Assembly (NCBI RefSeq): GCF_038070005.1
Contig: NZ_JBBPCO010000013.1
Location: forward strand, 24,952-88,951
Length of the DNA stretch: 64,000 nucleotides
Source: Thermithiobacillus plumbiphilus
GTDB lineage: Bacteria; Pseudomonadota; Gammaproteobacteria; Acidithiobacillales; Thermithiobacillaceae
Direction: 5' to 3'
Shown here: one piece after another, positions 9,901-17,939 of the stretch
How positions within the stretch are numbered: the first letter of the stretch is position 1
Layout of the letters: every line of letters starts with the position of its first letter
Position numbers and translations under genes: made by a program
Notes under the pieces: generated by a model
The model's database searches: none
Told to the model about the DNA's origin: nothing
Seen by the model: the letters and a program-made list of their open reading frames with translations, nothing else

Positions 9901-10523
9901 GGGACGAAAAGCACTTTGCCGTGGGCCCACTCCACCTGCTGTTCTTTAGCCAGGTGCAACAAGGCGCTGATATGGTTGGGCGTAAACTCGTCATCATCGT
10001 CCAGATGCGTGATCCACTCCCCGCGCGCCAAGCGCAGTCCGAAATTGACCGGCTTCGTCCCAGCTACACACCAGCGAGGCCCGTAATGTCCAGGATAACG
10101 ACCCCGATGCTTAAGATTGTAGAAGGATACCCGTGGATCGGAGATAGCGCGCAGCAATCTATCCCCCTCTTCGTCCATGGCATCGCCAACGATGATCAGC
10201 TCCCAGTGTTCGTAATCCTGCGCCAACACCGATGGCAAGGTCCGTTCCAGAATGAGGCGGGCACGGTTGTAGGTAGGCATGATTATACTGACCAGGGGCT
10301 GCAGCTCTGTGAAGGCACGCTGGTATGACTGACTCGCGCGCAATTGTGCCAGGCGTTGAGGATCCCTCGCACGTCGAAGCGGTTTTTCGCGCGCCTGCAA
10401 CTCGAGAAAGAAACTTTCCTTGAATTGCAGCAAAGCACTCAAATGATCAACCTGCGCCGCGAGCATACGGCGCTCTTCTTCTAGTTGCCGCAGGCGGATT
10501 TCGAACTGTTCAAGACTGGACAA
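6909..10523 (-). CDS. Giant multi-module glycosyltransferase, probable flagellin glycosyltransferase
   Basis: A protein of about 1,204 residues with four catalytic-looking modules after a short N-terminal coiled coil. Counting from an upstream ATG at 10595, these are: GT2 at about 102-300 (SIIMPTYNRA; DxD in LDDDDE), a second GT2-like part at 380-570 (YSDEDSW), a third GT2 at 615-840 (TIIIPTRDRRDLLE; NNDTE), and a GT4-like module at 905-1225 (VVPNFIERA, RVGWAGAAGHEGD, HLRILEYGILGYPVVCT). I prefer the TTG at 10523, which has GAGG upstream and overlaps the aminotransferase gene by 43 bases; the ATG at 10595 would overlap it by 115. A position between flgL and fliC is where Pseudomonas flagellin glycosyltransferases lie. 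It probably adds sugars to FliC in the cytoplasm. Acceptor and sugars are inferred. Confidence 0.8.
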   Translation of the reverse strand: MSSLEQFEIRLRQLEEERRMLAAQVDHLSALLQFKESFFLELQAREKPLRRARDPQRLAQLRASQSYQRAFTELQPLVSIIMPTYNRARLILERTLPSVLAQDYEHWELIIVGDAMDEEGDRLLRAISDPRVSFYNLKHRGRYPGHYGPRWCVAGTKPVNFGLRLARGEWITHLDDDDEFTPNHISALLHLAKEQQVEWAHGKVLFVPMPREPGQMTIIGEKQPSEGNISRISSLYHALLKNFRYNNACWQYGYPGDWDLWERFLEMGVTHAHLPAIVGIHHGLATPRQLQDVHAAMNASPMYEKKNPDSKSSQIGGDTEENEENYRAWLASHAYQERDAIWLAERMAQWSYTPRFHLAVLLSRDAEEQLAETINTFADQFYDRWHLSVVAEIPAPAEVAGLEVLTWIQAKDGLATLNEALCMQEADWVGVIHAGDRIAPHALFAFVEAINRHPGWQLIYSDEDSWQDGMRQAPRFKPDFNPDLLRSMDYIGDLLLMHRDLFHDLGGFDPVMAEAARYDLMLRAYERLGVDGIGHIPDVLYHRVTQAPAPPEMACKALQAHLYRCGEDANVESGLLPDTRRVRYVLQGQPWVTIIIPTRDRRDLLEPCIEGVLHRSSYPHFDILIVDNDSKDPATLEYLDALRAHYPERVSVLAYPHPFNYAAQMNLAARQARGEFLVLLNNDTELTQSDWIEVMLGQAQRDEIGGVGVRLLFPDGALQHAGVVLGMSVFGVADHPGHGQPASNCGYLGRFQVEQNYSAVTAACLMVDKKKYFQVEGLDEENLHINYNDVDFCLKLQDAGYRNVWTPFVSMVHKGSASRHTDVDKPVEHPRFWHEVDTMLSRWGKRLSNDPAFNRNLSLMEVSFSIEREAGLTWDPDWRPRARVLALAADRMGCGEQRVWGPMRALNHAGAIQGWSSGFLFTPTEVGRMDPESIVFQRQIEWRQIEAIQRHKKFNRALRIFELDDLMTQVPFENGNHAAIPKNISERLRTAVGMCDRLVVSTEPLAHAYGSWAPEMRVVPNFIERARWADLAPPRQARKKPRVGWAGAAGHEGDLSVIAEAVRLLANEVDWVFFGMCPDSWRSYVSEFHPPVPIEAYPARLAALNLDLAIAPLELNAFNEAKSHLRILEYGILGYPVVCTDIYPYQAAPVTRVRNRTQEWVDAIRMHLADPVASAAAGERLRTYVLQNWILEENLDKWVEAWLP

Positions 10524-11617
10524 AGATTTTTCCTCAAGGCTGCAAGTACGCGTTCGATGGTTTTGGCTTCCATCCGAGAATGCACGGGGAGGCAAATCAT
10601 GCTTTCAGAGAGTGCTTCCGTGTGCGGAAGCGACACACCGGAAGCATAAGGAGCGAACAAGGTGCTTCGATGAAGCGGCGGATTATAGTAACGTCTGAGT
10701 TCCACGCCATCGGAAGCGGCACCCTCAACCAGCGCTGCCGCCGAGAGTCTTGAAGCCAAGCGGACCGGAAGCGTCTGGAAAGCGCAAAATCCGGTGTTCT
10801 CGGGCAAGGCGAGCAAACCGGCACGCACTTCTTCGGCCAGACCCGCTCGATAATACTCAATATAGCGGGTGCGGCGTACCACCACCTCGTCAATCCGCTG
10901 CAACACAGCCAACCCGACAGCCGCTTTGAATTCGTCGAGCTTGCCGTTTATGCCCTGATAGCGGATGTCGCCGTCCTCCAAGCCGAAATTGATAACCCGC
11001 CGGATCCGCTCGGCGAGCGCCGGCGCGCAGAAGATCACCCCGCCCTCGCCGATTCCAAAGGTTTTTGTAGCATGCAGGGAAAATATTTCCGCCACGCCTT
11101 GTGTCCCGATCCAGGTAGCATCCGGCAAACGGCCGCCAAGTGCGGCGGCGCTGTCCACGATCATGGATACCCCGTGACGCGCGCACAACGTTTCAATCGT
11201 GCTTAGATCCCGCGCCAGTCCATAAGCGCGCACCGGCATCACGGCATCAACCCGCGTCTGGTCCAACAATCGCTCCAAAGCCGAAGCCGAGAGTTCCCAG
11301 GTAACGGGATCGACTTCGCAGAACACAGGCGTACAGCCGGCTTCAAGCACGGCCTGCCCGGTGGCGACAAAGGTGAATGAGGGAATGACGACACGGCCGC
11401 GTATGCCAAGCGCCATAAGCACGGCCGCCAATCCCGTCGTGGCGGAAGCCACCGGCACGGCAATGCGGTCGCCACTGCCGTATTTGGCCGTCAGTGCGTC
11501 GGCAAAGGACTCATGCACGGGACCAAAGTTGGAAAACCATGCATGATCATAAGCCCGCTGCAGGTAGGGCAGCCATGCTTCGGGCGGGGGTAGATCGGGC
11601 TTGATGAAACGAATCAT
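10481..11617 (-). CDS. DegT/DnrJ/EryC1/StrS sugar aminotransferase
   Basis: A PLP-dependent enzyme of 378 residues that aminates keto-sugar nucleotides. Evidence: the fold-type I pattern VPVASATTGLAAVLMALG (cofactor phosphate site), VIPSFTFVATGQAVLEAG, an Asp in MIVDSAAALGG, and the lysine signature SLHATKTFGIGEGG, where Lys forms the Schiff base. The start is the ATG at 11617, whose ATGA overlaps the stop of the acyltransferase gene. VioA/FdtB-type enzymes that make 4-amino- or 3-amino-dideoxy sugars look like this; I cannot fix the substrate. Placed in a flagellin-modification operon, it probably supplies an aminosugar that the neighbouring acyltransferase then acylates. Confidence 0.88.
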   Translation of the reverse strand: MIRFIKPDLPPPEAWLPYLQRAYDHAWFSNFGPVHESFADALTAKYGSGDRIAVPVASATTGLAAVLMALGIRGRVVIPSFTFVATGQAVLEAGCTPVFCEVDPVTWELSASALERLLDQTRVDAVMPVRAYGLARDLSTIETLCARHGVSMIVDSAAALGGRLPDATWIGTQGVAEIFSLHATKTFGIGEGGVIFCAPALAERIRRVINFGLEDGDIRYQGINGKLDEFKAAVGLAVLQRIDEVVVRRTRYIEYYRAGLAEEVRAGLLALPENTGFCAFQTLPVRLASRLSAAALVEGAASDGVELRRYYNPPLHRSTLFAPYASGVSLPHTEALSESMICLPVHSRMEAKTIERVLAALRKNLCPVLNSSKSACGN

Positions 11618-12192
11618 GGACGCAGATCCCGGAAGCACCGTGGCGGCGTACCATAGCGTAGGTATAATTCCTGCTCATAACGCAAAATTCTGTCGCGCCG
11701 GCGTTCACCAATCAGCCGCGCATCATTCCCCGCATAAATATTCCAAGGATCCAGTGATTTACGCACTACCGAGCCAGCCCCCACCGCTGCGCCAACGCCC
11801 ACCGTTACGCCCGGTAAAATCACACTGTTGGCACCAATAATCGCATGCGCCTTGATTTCCACATAGGAACGCTTCACCGCCCGGAATTCGGACGGGATCG
11901 TCGGATTGGTCAACCCCAGCCCTAGAAAATCATCACTGCCCGTCACGACCCGGATTCCCGAGGATAAGCCGCAGAAATCTTCCAAGTAACATTCGCCGCC
12001 ACCGGTAATGGAGGTGAAAGATGCGACATGAACGTAATTTCCAATAAAAACGGGCCGGGTTGCAACGATAAACACGTAATCATCTATGATGACGTTTGAA
12101 CCAATCTCGACATTTTCCGCGCCAACAATCTTGGCCAATGGGTAGATGGTTACATTTTCTCCAACAGATTTAAACTTGTACTCGCTAAGCAT
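11614..12192 (-). CDS. Left-handed beta-helix (hexapeptide) acyltransferase
   Basis: A protein of about 192 residues made largely of hexapeptide repeats: VGENVTIYPLAKIVGAENV, IGSNVIIDDYVFI, IGNYVHVASFTSITGGG, then a second block AIIGANSVILPGVTVGVGAAV and GAGSVVRKS. This is the trimeric beta-helix of CoA-dependent O- or N-acetyltransferases. I start it at the ATG at 12192, which overlaps the methyltransferase stop by 8 bases; an upstream in-frame ATG at 12318 would lie deep inside that gene. With the adjacent sugar aminotransferase, the simplest reading is acetylation of an aminosugar used on flagellin. Base composition is lower in GC than the flanking fli/flg genes. Confidence 0.85.
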   Translation of the reverse strand: MLSEYKFKSVGENVTIYPLAKIVGAENVEIGSNVIIDDYVFIVATRPVFIGNYVHVASFTSITGGGECYLEDFCGLSSGIRVVTGSDDFLGLGLTNPTIPSEFRAVKRSYVEIKAHAIIGANSVILPGVTVGVGAAVGAGSVVRKSLDPWNIYAGNDARLIGERRRDRILRYEQELYLRYGTPPRCFRDLRP

Positions 12193-12751
12193 GTGCAGCT
12201 TCAGCAATAAGCATGCTGTCTGGGCGTGTTTCACGATTGCACAAGGATTCGTGCAAACTGAATCCAAAAGATAAGAAATCAATTTTTGTAAAACCACATT
12301 GGCGAAGGCGCAATTCAAGTTCCTCCCGATTGTAAAGGTATTGATGTCCCCACTCGCGCATAGCCATATTCAACATTTGCGCCCGAGTCTCCACAAACTG
12401 GTATTCCGGCCATCGCAGCCAATCTTGGTCGCGCCATTCTCCCTTATATTTATCCAGCAAATAGTCGAGATCCGGCATAGCTATACGCAGCACACCGCCC
12501 GGTTGCAGTACGCGCCGGCACTCAGCCAGAAGACGCATCCCTGAAGCGAGATCTAGGTGCTCCATGAAATGTTCGTTATAAATGTAATGGACCGATCCAT
12601 TTGCAAGTGGCAGAGGCTGGCTTAAATCAAGATTCAAGTCCGCGACAGGAGAATCCAGGTCGATATTCAACCATCCATCGAAATAAATTCGACCACATCC
12701 CAAATGAAGAAATTGCAAGTTTTTCGCTGTCATTACCTCAGCCATATACAT
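12185..12751 (-). CDS. SAM-dependent methyltransferase (class I)
   Basis: 188 residues. Motif I is FLHLGCGRIYFDGWLNIDL near the N-terminus, a typical GxGxx-containing SAM loop ending in an acidic residue. It is followed by EHFMEHL (motif III region) and LQPGGVLRIAMPDLD. Such small Methyltransf_11 enzymes methylate sugars or their acyl groups in surface-glycan loci. It follows flgL by 20 bases and overlaps the acyltransferase, so it is the first gene of the insert and may depend on read-through from the flg operon. The substrate is unknown. An internal ATG two codons in is equally possible as the start. Confidence 0.82.
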   Translation of the reverse strand: MYMAEVMTAKNLQFLHLGCGRIYFDGWLNIDLDSPVADLNLDLSQPLPLANGSVHYIYNEHFMEHLDLASGMRLLAECRRVLQPGGVLRIAMPDLDYLLDKYKGEWRDQDWLRWPEYQFVETRAQMLNMAMREWGHQYLYNREELELRLRQCGFTKIDFLSFGFSLHESLCNRETRPDSMLIAEAAHA

Positions 12752-12771
12752 TGCTCAAAATCACACAATCT

Positions 12772-13959
12772 TCAAATATAATTGAACAGCGACAGATCCC
12801 GCACCTGCACGTAGGACTTCTGCGCGGCTTCCAGGGCCAGGGCCTGCTGGCTCAGGCGGCTGGCGGCTTCAGCAAAATCCGTGTCCTGCAGCACCGAAAT
12901 CGCCTGCTTGTAGTAGATCACCTGGTCCTCGTTGGCCGAACGCACGCTGTCGAGTTCCTTCAGGCGCGTGCCGGCGTCGGCGCGGGCGGTGAGCACCTGC
13001 CCCAGGGCCTGATCGAGATTGCCGAGTGAGGCGTTGAGAGTGTTGTTGAGCGCGGCCTGCTCGGCGGGAGTGTTCACATTCTTGTCGAGTGCGCTGGCGA
13101 TTTTGTCCAGTGTCTCGAACATGCTCTGGCTGCTGGAGGCCTTGATTGTAAAGCTGTCGCCTGGCGACGGCGCCCCGCTGATGCTGAACTGGATGCCGGG
13201 GATGTCAATGATGGTCTCGCCGCTGGTGTAGGAGACATTGCTCGCCACAGGGCCGCTGCCATCGGTGATGTCGTAAGTATCCGGCCCGGTGAAACTCAAC
13301 GTGTAATCCCCCGCTACCCACTGCGCCGGGTCCACCACGCTGCCCTGATCAATGATGCCGGTACCCGTGTTGGCGGCACTCGGCGCAGTGGCAAAGGTGC
13401 CGTTGCCATCCCGCACCAGACTGAAGATCCTGTCGCCCGGCGCGGCCACATCGATCTGCCGCGAGTTGCTGACCTGCATGCGCCGCGTGGACTGGTCGCC
13501 GTTGTAGCTGAAGTCACTGTTGAATGGCTGGGTGTTGGATTTCGAGCCAGCAAAGAGATACTGACCGTTGCCATCCTGGGTATTGGCCAGGCTCAACAAC
13601 TGCTGGAGCTGCTGGCGGACCTCGGTGGCGGCAAAGCCGCGCGTCTCGTTGGTCTGGCTGGCATTGTTCATCTGCACGACGCGCTCGCGCACGTTCTGCA
13701 GCAGGTCATCCACCTGCCCGTAGATGCTTTCTTCCAGTTGCACCGCGCTCTGGGCCTGGTCGGCATTTTTGTTGTACTGCTCGATGCTGGCCAGGGACTG
13801 GTTGAAACCGACGATCTGGGCCGAGCCGACCGGGTCGTCGGCGGGATTGAGGATCTTGCGCCCGGTGGAGAGCTGCTGCTGGGTTCGGCTGAGTTCGGCC
13901 TGCTGGTTGAGCATGCTGTTCACGCCGAGCTGATGAAAGAGTGCTGTCGAGATGCGCAT
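12772..13959 (-). CDS. flgL: Hook-filament junction protein FlgL (HAP3)
   Basis: A 395-residue flagellin-like junction protein linking FlgK to the filament. The N-terminus MRISTALFHQLGVN and QQAELSRTQQQLSTGRKILN, and the C-terminus ending in YVQVRDLSLFNYI, are the diagnostic coiled arms. The centre is a variable surface domain. It comes 3 bases after flgK and is the last structural gene before the glycosylation insert. Length is within the normal range. Confidence 0.95.
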   Translation of the reverse strand: MRISTALFHQLGVNSMLNQQAELSRTQQQLSTGRKILNPADDPVGSAQIVGFNQSLASIEQYNKNADQAQSAVQLEESIYGQVDDLLQNVRERVVQMNNASQTNETRGFAATEVRQQLQQLLSLANTQDGNGQYLFAGSKSNTQPFNSDFSYNGDQSTRRMQVSNSRQIDVAAPGDRIFSLVRDGNGTFATAPSAANTGTGIIDQGSVVDPAQWVAGDYTLSFTGPDTYDITDGSGPVASNVSYTSGETIIDIPGIQFSISGAPSPGDSFTIKASSSQSMFETLDKIASALDKNVNTPAEQAALNNTLNASLGNLDQALGQVLTARADAGTRLKELDSVRSANEDQVIYYKQAISVLQDTDFAEAASRLSQQALALEAAQKSYVQVRDLSLFNYI

Positions 13960-13962
13960 GGT

Positions 13963-15906
13963 TTACCCCTTGATGGCGAGGATGCTATCAAACAGCGAAT
14001 CGGCGATCTGGATGACCTTGGCCGAGGCCTGATAGGCCTGCTGATAGCGCATCATGTTGGCGGCCTCCTCGTCGAGATTGACGCCGGACACGCTCTGCTG
14101 CGCCTGCTGGACTTGGGTGAAGAGATTGTTCTGGGCCTTCTCGGCAATCTGCGCCTGGCGCCCATCGGTGCCGACCCGCGTGACCATGCGTCCGTAAGAG
14201 GATGCAAAGGTGGCACTGTCGCCTTCGAGCAGATTCTGGCTCTTTAGCGCCGCCATGGCCAGACCGTTGCGGTTGTCGCCGGGACCGGCGGGTGTCAGGC
14301 TGAAGCTGTCGCCGGCGACGGGTGTCGTGCCGCTGAGACTCACCGACCAGTTACTGCTGGAAGGTGCCGGATAAGGGACGTTGATGCTCATGCCCTCAGT
14401 ATAGGCACTGGACACAGTGCCGCCGCTGTAGGTAATGGTGAAACTGCTTGGTGGATCATCAAACTTGATGTCAACAGGCTTACCGAAAGCCGTAGCGGGC
14501 AGGTTGATGCCTGTACCAGCATCGCTGACTTTCCCTTCGGACACACTCACGTTCCCGGCATTGACGCCAGCATTGGACACATAGGGCGCCGCCAGCGCCA
14601 GCCGCCTGGGATCATCGATGGCAACAGCAATTCCCGATCCCGCCTTGCGGGTGGGCTGGACCAGGAAGCTGTCTCCCGTAGCCGGTGCCGCTCCCACAGT
14701 CAAGGTCAACCCGTCAAAGCTGATCGTGCCGCCACTGACACTCAAGTCCGAGGGTGTCTTGCCGTCGCTCTGGCGCAGCACCTGCCATGCCGACCCATCA
14801 TACGTTACCCGATAATCCGAGGCCTGCAGCTTGCCGATGTCACTCACCACGGCGCTGCTGATGCTGCCCGTATTGCCGGCCGCACCCTGCACGCCCACCT
14901 TCGGCATCGTGAAAATGTTGGCGCCGTTGCCCCCAAGCTGGCCCTCAAGATCCAGCCCGAGCGCCTGCTGGTCGTTCATGCTGCTAGCGACACCAACTGC
15001 AATTCGGCCCAGGGCATTACGGGCCGGGTCGAGACTTTCGTTGCGAAAGCGCAGCAGGCCGCCGACCGTGCCACTGGTCAGCTGCTTCGAGATCACGCTG
15101 CCACTCTTTTCATAGGCCACTTCAAGACGCAGGGGGTCGAGCGGGTCCTGTACCGTGGTGAGTGCACTGTACTTCGCGCCGGCCACCAGGGTCTGGCCGG
15201 TGCCAATGAAGACATTCACCTGGCCGTTGTCCTGCGGCACGACGGTCACCCCGACCTCCTTGCCAAGATCGGCAATGAGCTGGTCGCGCTGATCGAGCAG
15301 GTCATTGGGCTGCTGCGCCGGGTTGCCGCCCTGCATATCCAGAATGCGACGGTTCAGGTCCGCCAGCTCAGCGGCCAGGGTGTTGATGGTGCTGACATGA
15401 TCCTGCAACTGCGTGTTGACGCCATTGGCCATGTCCTGCATCCGGCCATCCAGGGCATTGAAGCGATTGGCAAGCACCTCGGCATTGCTGATCAGGGCCT
15501 GACGCTCGGGGATGCCGGCAGGGTTGTTGCTGGCCGCCTGCACCGCCGCGAAAAAGTCATTGAGTGCCGGGCTGAGACCGGAACCGGGATCGGAGAGCAT
15601 ATTATTGAGCTGGCTCAACTGGGCGTTCATGGTCGAAGCCGCGCCCAGCTTGCCATTGACGTCCCAGAGCTGGCCCTGCAGATAGCTGTCATAGCTGCGC
15701 ATGACGCCTTCCATCTGCACACCGGAGCCAATGAAGCCGGCGCCCGAGAACTGCGGCGTGCGCGCGCTCTGCAACACACTCTGGCGGCTGTAGCCGGGCG
15801 TGTTGACGTTGCTGATGTTGTGCCCGGTGGTCTGCAGGCTGCTTGAGGCGATATTGAGCCCGCCAAGCGCACTGTTGATCAGCGATCCGATGCTCGATGT
15901 GGACAT
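13963..15906 (-). CDS. flgK: Hook-filament junction protein FlgK (HAP1)
   Basis: 647 residues. The N-terminus has SLINSALGGLNIASSSLQTT followed by the rod/hook-family box GHNISNVNTPGYSRQ. The C-terminus has SGVNLDEEAANMMRYQQAYQ and ASAKVIQIADSLFDSILAI, the FlgK closing helix. It caps the hook and provides the platform for FlgL and FliC, and is exported by the flagellar type III apparatus without a signal peptide. The gene lies 19 bases after flgJ. Confidence 0.96.
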   Translation of the reverse strand: MSTSSIGSLINSALGGLNIASSSLQTTGHNISNVNTPGYSRQSVLQSARTPQFSGAGFIGSGVQMEGVMRSYDSYLQGQLWDVNGKLGAASTMNAQLSQLNNMLSDPGSGLSPALNDFFAAVQAASNNPAGIPERQALISNAEVLANRFNALDGRMQDMANGVNTQLQDHVSTINTLAAELADLNRRILDMQGGNPAQQPNDLLDQRDQLIADLGKEVGVTVVPQDNGQVNVFIGTGQTLVAGAKYSALTTVQDPLDPLRLEVAYEKSGSVISKQLTSGTVGGLLRFRNESLDPARNALGRIAVGVASSMNDQQALGLDLEGQLGGNGANIFTMPKVGVQGAAGNTGSISSAVVSDIGKLQASDYRVTYDGSAWQVLRQSDGKTPSDLSVSGGTISFDGLTLTVGAAPATGDSFLVQPTRKAGSGIAVAIDDPRRLALAAPYVSNAGVNAGNVSVSEGKVSDAGTGINLPATAFGKPVDIKFDDPPSSFTITYSGGTVSSAYTEGMSINVPYPAPSSSNWSVSLSGTTPVAGDSFSLTPAGPGDNRNGLAMAALKSQNLLEGDSATFASSYGRMVTRVGTDGRQAQIAEKAQNNLFTQVQQAQQSVSGVNLDEEAANMMRYQQAYQASAKVIQIADSLFDSILAIKG

Positions 15907-15925
15907 GGTTTGATCTCCGACCTGG

Positions 15926-16825
15926 TTACGGCTTGATGCCCAGGCTGTTCAGAATGGACTGCATGCGGTGCCCCTTGGCCGTGGCCGTGAGTTTCTCGGC
16001 ATAGCGCGGATCGGTGGCGTAGCCGGCCTTCTGCAGGCCGCGCGCGAAACCGGCAATGTCATCGCCCATGCCAAGCACCTGCTGGTAACGCTTGCTGCCT
16101 TGCAATAAGCGTGCATAGTCCTGCACGCCATCGGCGACACTGTCGTATGCACGAAAGGCGGCGCGCTCCATCTGCTGCAAACCCTGGCGAAACTCATGGG
16201 TACCGGCCTCGACCTGCCTGCCTGCCCAGCCGCTGGCCTTGATGCCAAAAAGGTTGAAACTCGGCTGATTCTTGCCGTCGCGCGGCACGCTCTTGCCCCA
16301 GCCGGTCTCGAGCGCCGCGTGCGCCAGCACCGCCACCGGACTGACACCGAGCGCCTTGGCCGCTTCCCTGGCGGCGGGCAGGATGTCGGCGATGAACTGC
16401 TTCGCTCTCTCCAGGGCACCACGCGGGGCCGGGCTGCTGCTCTCGGCGGGCGCGGGCGTATGTGGCGCGATGCGCCGCGCCATGGCTTCGAAACCGGCAG
16501 CCGTGCCCTGCACCGGCGGCTTGGCGATCCCCAGTTGGCGCACCAGCATCTCGGCCAGGCCAAATCCGCGCCCCTGGGACAGGTTCTGCGCCAGTTGCTG
16601 GTCGAGCATGCCCTGATACATCTTGCCCTCGTTGCTGCTGGTCAGCGGGTTGCCGGGCAGGGTGGCGCGCATGCCCTTGAGCATCTGCTGGGTGAAAAGC
16701 GCCTCGAACTGCTGGGCGGCCTTCTTCAGGGCCTGCGGGTCCTGCTGCTGGGCCTGGGTCTGCAGACTGCGTAGTTGCGTGAAATCCAGCACGCTCTGCG
16801 TGTCACTGGCGCCCAGCCCCTTCAT
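15926..16825 (-). CDS. flgJ: FlgJ rod-cap protein with muramidase-type domain
   Basis: 299 residues with two domains. The N-terminal rod-binding part (about 25-105) has ALKKAAQQFEALFTQQMLKG and SNEGKMYQGMLDQQLAQNL. The C-terminal glucosaminidase domain (about 140-295) has the catalytic-Glu motif AHAALETGWGKS and NLFGIKASGWAG. It assembles the rod while opening the peptidoglycan layer in the periplasm. This dual-domain form is typical of beta- and gammaproteobacteria. The gene overlaps the flgI stop by one base (TGATG), indicating coupled translation. Confidence 0.95.
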   Translation of the reverse strand: MKGLGASDTQSVLDFTQLRSLQTQAQQQDPQALKKAAQQFEALFTQQMLKGMRATLPGNPLTSSNEGKMYQGMLDQQLAQNLSQGRGFGLAEMLVRQLGIAKPPVQGTAAGFEAMARRIAPHTPAPAESSSPAPRGALERAKQFIADILPAAREAAKALGVSPVAVLAHAALETGWGKSVPRDGKNQPSFNLFGIKASGWAGRQVEAGTHEFRQGLQQMERAAFRAYDSVADGVQDYARLLQGSKRYQQVLGMGDDIAGFARGLQKAGYATDPRYAEKLTATAKGHRMQSILNSLGIKP

Positions 16826-17931
16826 CAGACCACCTCCAGTTCCGCCTGCAGGGCGCCGGCGAGCTTAAGGGATTGCAGGATGGCGACGAGATCCGTCGGG
16901 GTGGCGCCGACGGCGTTCAGGGCGCGCACCACCTGCTCCAGGGTCACGCCGGCGGAAAAGAGCATCAGCCGGCCTTTTTCTTCGCGGGTCTCGATCTGCG
17001 TGTTGGGCGTGACCACGGTCTGACCATTGCTGAAGGCTCCGGGCTGGCTCACCTGCGGGTTCTCGCTGATGGTGACCGACAGGTTGCCGTGGGCCACCGC
17101 CGCGGGGCGCAGGCGCACGTTCTGGCCGAGCACCACGGTGCCGCTGCGCGCATCGATGACCACCTTCGCCACCGGAATGGCGGACTCCAGTGTCAGATTC
17201 TCCAGGGCCGCGATGAAGTTCACCCGCTCGCCCGGTGTAACTGGTGCGCGCACCTCGACCTGGGCGGCGCTCAGAGGCTGGGCGGTGTTGGGACCAAAAT
17301 TCGCATTCACCGCCTGGGCCAGACGACTGGCGGTGGTGAAATCCGGCGCGTTGAGGCTGAGATTGAGCATCTGCCCCTGCCCCAGCTCCGTGGGCACGCT
17401 CTGCTCGACGGTCGCGCCATTGGGGATGCGCGCCGTGCCCAAACTATTGACCTTGACGCTGGCGCCCTGCCCGCTCGCGCCATAACCACCGACGATCAGC
17501 GAACCCTGCGCCATGGCATAGACCTGGCCGTTGACGCCCTTGAGCGGCGTCATCAGGAGCGTGCCACCGCGCAGGCTGGAGGCATTGCCCAAGGAGGACA
17601 CCGTGACATCGATACTCTGGCCCGGCCGGGCAAAGGCCGGCAGGCTGGTGGTGACCATCACCGCCGCGACGTTTTTCAGTTGCAGATTGACCGGCGGCAA
17701 ATTGACACCCATCTGCATCAGCATATTGCGGATGCTCTGCACCGTGAAGGGCGTCTGTGTGGTCTGGTCACCGGTGCCGTCCAGGCCGACAACCAGGCCG
17801 TAGCCGATCAACTGATTGGTACGCACGCCCTGGATGCTGGCGATATCCTTGATGCGCTCGGCCTGGGCAATGCCCGGCAGCAGACCCGCCAGCAAGAGAC
17901 AACTGAAAAACAAGCTGATTCGTGAATACAT
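16825..17931 (-). CDS. flgI: Flagellar P-ring protein FlgI
   Basis: A 368-residue periplasmic protein forming the P-ring around the rod. The start at 17931 gives a clean signal peptide (MYSRISLFFSCLLLAGL ... AQA) and has GGAAGGAT just upstream; a longer frame from 17979 would add a non-signal leader inside flgH. Family marks are RIKDIASIQGVRTNQLIGYG, GLVVGLDGTGDQT and GGTLLMTPLKG. It lies between flgH and flgJ with 8-base and 1-base junctions. Confidence 0.96.
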   Translation of the reverse strand: MYSRISLFFSCLLLAGLLPGIAQAERIKDIASIQGVRTNQLIGYGLVVGLDGTGDQTTQTPFTVQSIRNMLMQMGVNLPPVNLQLKNVAAVMVTTSLPAFARPGQSIDVTVSSLGNASSLRGGTLLMTPLKGVNGQVYAMAQGSLIVGGYGASGQGASVKVNSLGTARIPNGATVEQSVPTELGQGQMLNLSLNAPDFTTASRLAQAVNANFGPNTAQPLSAAQVEVRAPVTPGERVNFIAALENLTLESAIPVAKVVIDARSGTVVLGQNVRLRPAAVAHGNLSVTISENPQVSQPGAFSNGQTVVTPNTQIETREEKGRLMLFSAGVTLEQVVRALNAVGATPTDLVAILQSLKLAGALQAELEVV

Positions 17932-17939
17932 GATCCTTC

